From contig JANLSK010000046.1 of the NCBI GenBank assembly GCA_031362415.1, positions 1 to 14,328 on the forward strand: 14,328 bases of DNA. Direction: 5' to 3'. The notes below the pieces were generated by a model, which did no database searches, was not told where the DNA came from, and saw only the letters and a program-made list of their open reading frames with translations. Numbering within the stretch: position 1 is the stretch's first letter; each line of letters begins with the position of its first letter. Both the position numbers and the translations under genes were made by a program. Positions 12,218 through 14,328 of this stretch are shown here, piece after piece. The DNA is from VFJJ01 sp031362415 (GTDB taxonomy: Bacteria > Actinomycetota > Acidimicrobiia > IMCC26256 > VFJJ01).

Positions 12218-14328
12218 ATGGCCATGGCACCTGAGCAGATCGGGATCGGAATTCGTCGGTGGTTCACCCGCAAGGGTGTTCACCCGTACGACACTGTCGC
12301 TTGGGAGATCCGCGACGCCCGGATCCCCAACCATCGAGACGGCACCGATGCGTTCTTCCAACCGGGTGTCGAGTTCCCGGTCACGTGGTCGCAGAACGCC
12401 ACCAACATCGTCGCCCAGAAGTACTTCCGGGGGACCCTGGGTTCCCCGGATCGTGAGTGGTCGCTGCGCCAGGTCATCGACCGGGTGGCCGACACCATCA
12501 CCGGATGGGGCATGCGCGACGGGTACTTCGTCGACCACGCCGAGTCCGAGGCCTTCTGCGACGATCTGAAGTACCTCTTGGTGCTCCAGTTCGCGGCGTT
12601 CAACTCGCCGGTCTGGTTCAACATCGGCGTCCGAGGGGTACCCCAGCAGGCCAGCGCCTGCTTCATCCTCGCCGTCGACGACACCATGTCGTCCATCCTC
12701 AACTGGTACGTCGAGGAAGGCACGATCTTCAAGGGAGGCTCGGGTTCGGGGATCAACCTCTCGAACATCCGGTCGTCGCACGAGCGTCTCGCCGGTGGGG
12801 GTACTGCGAGCGGGCCGGTCAGCTTCATGCGCGGAGCCGATGCCTCGGCGGGCACGATCAAGTCGGGGGGCAAGACGCGCAGGGCGGCCAAGATGGTGAT
12901 CCTCAACGCCGACCATCCCGACGTCGAGGACTTCATCTGGTGCAAGTCGGTCGAGGAGCGCAAGGCCCGAGCGTTGGCCGACGCCGGCTTCGACATGGAC
13001 CTCGACGGACGCGACTCGCATTCGGTCCAGTACCAGAACGCCAACAACTCCGTCCGGGTGACCGACGAGTTCATGCAGGCCGTGGTCGAAGACCGAGAGT
13101 GGGAGTTCAAGGCCGTCAAGACGGGGGAGACGGTGCGTACCGTTCGTGCCCGCGACCTGATGCGCCAGATCGCCCAGGCCTCTTGGGACTGCGCCGATCC
13201 GGGGATGCAGTTCGACACCACCATCAACCGGTGGCACACGGCGAAGAACACCGCCCGGATCAACGCGTCGAACCCGTGCTCGGAGTACATGCACATCGAC
13301 AACTCGGCGTGCAACCTCGCATCGCTCAACCTCATGAAGTTCGTGGGCGACGACGGTTCCTTCGACGTTGACGGGTACCGGCGTGCTGTCGAGATCATGT
13401 TCACGGGCCAGGAGATTCTCGTCGGCAACGCCGACTACCCGACCGAGCGCATCGGCGAGAACAGCCGGCGTTTCCGCCAGCTCGGACTGGGCTACGCCAA
13501 CCTCGGCGCGCTGCTCATGGCCCAGGGCCTGCCGTACGATTCCGAGGGCGGTCGAGCCTGGGCGGCCTCGCTCACGGCGCTCATGACCGGGCACGCGTAC
13601 GCGGTGTCGGCCCGGACCGCGGGGCGGATGGGCCCCCACGCCGGCTACGAGGACAACAAGGAGCCCATGCTCGACGTGTTGCGCATGCACCGCGCCGCCG
13701 TCGCTCGCATCGACGAGGAGTTGGTCCCGCCCGAGCTGCTCGGCGCTGCGCAGCAGGCATGGGACGAAGCCGTCGACGTCGCCGAGATCAACGGGGTTCG
13801 CAACTCGCAAGCCACGGTGCTCGCGCCCACGGGAACCATCGGCCTGATGATGGACTGCGACACCACCGGTATCGAGCCCGACCTGGCGCTGACCAAGGCC
13901 AAGAAGCTCGTCGGCGGCGGCACGATGTTCATCGTCAACACCACGGTGCACCGTGCGCTGCGCCGCCTCGGGTACTCCGAGGGTGAGGCCTCGGCGATCG
14001 TCGACTACGTCAATGTGAACAAGACGATCATCGGTGCGCCGCTGCTCCGGCCGTCCGACCTGCCGGTGTTCGCCTGCGCGATGGGCGACAACACCATCCA
14101 CTACATGGGTCATGTGAAGATGATGGCCGCGGTGCAGCCGTTCATCTCGGGTGCCATCTCCAAGACCGTCAACCTTCCCGAGGACGCGACGGTCGAAGAC
14201 GTCGAGGATCTGCTCGTCGAGGGTTGGCGGCTGGGCTTGAAGGCCATCGCGCTCTATCGCGACAACTGCAAGGTGGGTCAGCCTCTCTCGACCCAGAAGA
14301 AGGCCGGCGAGAGCTCCGACGGCTCAGC
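12218..14328 (+). CDS. nrdJ: B12-dependent (class II) ribonucleotide reductase NrdJ, 5' part (3' end outside window)
   Basis: Reduces ribonucleotides to deoxyribonucleotides using an adenosylcobalamin-generated thiyl radical, independent of oxygen. 703 residues are visible before the window edge; actinobacterial NrdJ proteins are roughly 950 residues, so about a quarter is missing. Landmarks are GVHPYDTVAWE, TNIVAQKYFRG, NSPVWFNIG, the redox cysteine C148 (ASACFIL), GGSGSGINLSNIR, the active-site set N352/C354/E356 in NPCSEYMHIDNS, the partner cysteine C365 (SACNLASLNL), the APTGTIGLMMDCDTTGIEPD segment and YRDNCKVGQPLS. These cysteines sit 32 residues (14 for C148) beyond their T. maritima counterparts. 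No N-terminal ATP cone is present. ATG 12218 is preceded by GAAGGGA at a long spacing; ATG 12224 is an alternative. Regulation by NrdR is implied by two upstream boxes. No cobalamin riboswitch was found. Confidence 0.97.
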   Translation, partial: MAMAPEQIGIGIRRWFTRKGVHPYDTVAWEIRDARIPNHRDGTDAFFQPGVEFPVTWSQNATNIVAQKYFRGTLGSPDREWSLRQVIDRVADTITGWGMRDGYFVDHAESEAFCDDLKYLLVLQFAAFNSPVWFNIGVRGVPQQASACFILAVDDTMSSILNWYVEEGTIFKGGSGSGINLSNIRSSHERLAGGGTASGPVSFMRGADASAGTIKSGGKTRRAAKMVILNADHPDVEDFIWCKSVEERKARALADAGFDMDLDGRDSHSVQYQNANNSVRVTDEFMQAVVEDREWEFKAVKTGETVRTVRARDLMRQIAQASWDCADPGMQFDTTINRWHTAKNTARINASNPCSEYMHIDNSACNLASLNLMKFVGDDGSFDVDGYRRAVEIMFTGQEILVGNADYPTERIGENSRRFRQLGLGYANLGALLMAQGLPYDSEGGRAWAASLTALMTGHAYAVSARTAGRMGPHAGYEDNKEPMLDVLRMHRAAVARIDEELVPPELLGAAQQAWDEAVDVAEINGVRNSQATVLAPTGTIGLMMDCDTTGIEPDLALTKAKKLVGGGTMFIVNTTVHRALRRLGYSEGEASAIVDYVNVNKTIIGAPLLRPSDLPVFACAMGDNTIHYMGHVKMMAAVQPFISGAISKTVNLPEDATVEDVEDLLVEGWRLGLKAIALYRDNCKVGQPLSTQKKAGESSDGS

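Noticed and set aside
12167..14113. A 648-codon open frame on the minus strand opposite nrdJ
   Set aside because: nrdJ on the plus strand has all class II reductase motifs. The antisense product is a mirror of its codon bias, rich in Val, Asp, Arg and His.

Overview
The window is a high-GC, densely packed chromosomal segment. Its gene order resembles the recA-miaB-miaA-dapF-hflX ... lexA-LysM-nrdR-nrdJ neighbourhood of Actinobacteria: Mycobacterium for most of it, Streptomyces for lexA-nrdR-nrdJ. GTG and TTG starts, TANNNT-type -10 boxes set directly before GTG starts, a GAAC-N4-GTTC SOS operator and a class II ribonucleotide reductase all fit an actinobacterium. A deep-branching lineage such as Acidimicrobiia is my guess from gene content, not something proved by the sequence. 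No mobile element, tRNA, rRNA or CRISPR array was seen.

Layout, left to right. (1) Bases 1-5701, + strand: the 3' part of recA, then miaB, miaA, dapF and hflX, mostly overlapping or nearly touching. (2) Bases 5698-9639, + strand: a possible 32-residue ORF, then dapC, dapD, dapE and a Nudix hydrolase. With dapF, this gives four enzymes of the succinylase route to meso-diaminopimelate (lysine and cell wall). (3) Bases 9640-9718: a palindromic repeat cluster between convergent genes, probably a terminator. (4) Bases 9719-10345, - strand: lexA. (5) Bases 10346-10692: a divergent regulatory region with three evenly spaced SOS operators, a promoter for each direction, a 13-bp tandem repeat and leader hairpins. 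(6) Bases 10693-11310, + strand: a membrane-anchored LysM protein, very probably the SOS-induced division inhibitor of the YneA/DivS/Rv2719c type. (7) Bases 11370-11849: nrdR. (8) Bases 11850-12217: the nrdJ control region, with a sigma70-like promoter and two putative NrdR boxes 31 bp apart. (9) From 12218 to the window end: nrdJ, B12-dependent ribonucleotide reductase, cut by the edge.

How the parts fit. RecA filaments trigger LexA self-cleavage, which would release lexA and the LysM gene and pause division. NrdR next door would set dNTP supply by repressing nrdJ. The dap genes feed peptidoglycan synthesis, miaA and miaB act on the same tRNA base, and HflX rescues stalled ribosomes. The points most worth a second look are the three-operator lexA/LysM switch, the long N-terminal extension of the LysM protein, the Cys-to-Ser change at the first catalytic position of DapF, the proteobacterial-type DapD, and three gene starts with the same leaderless architecture.
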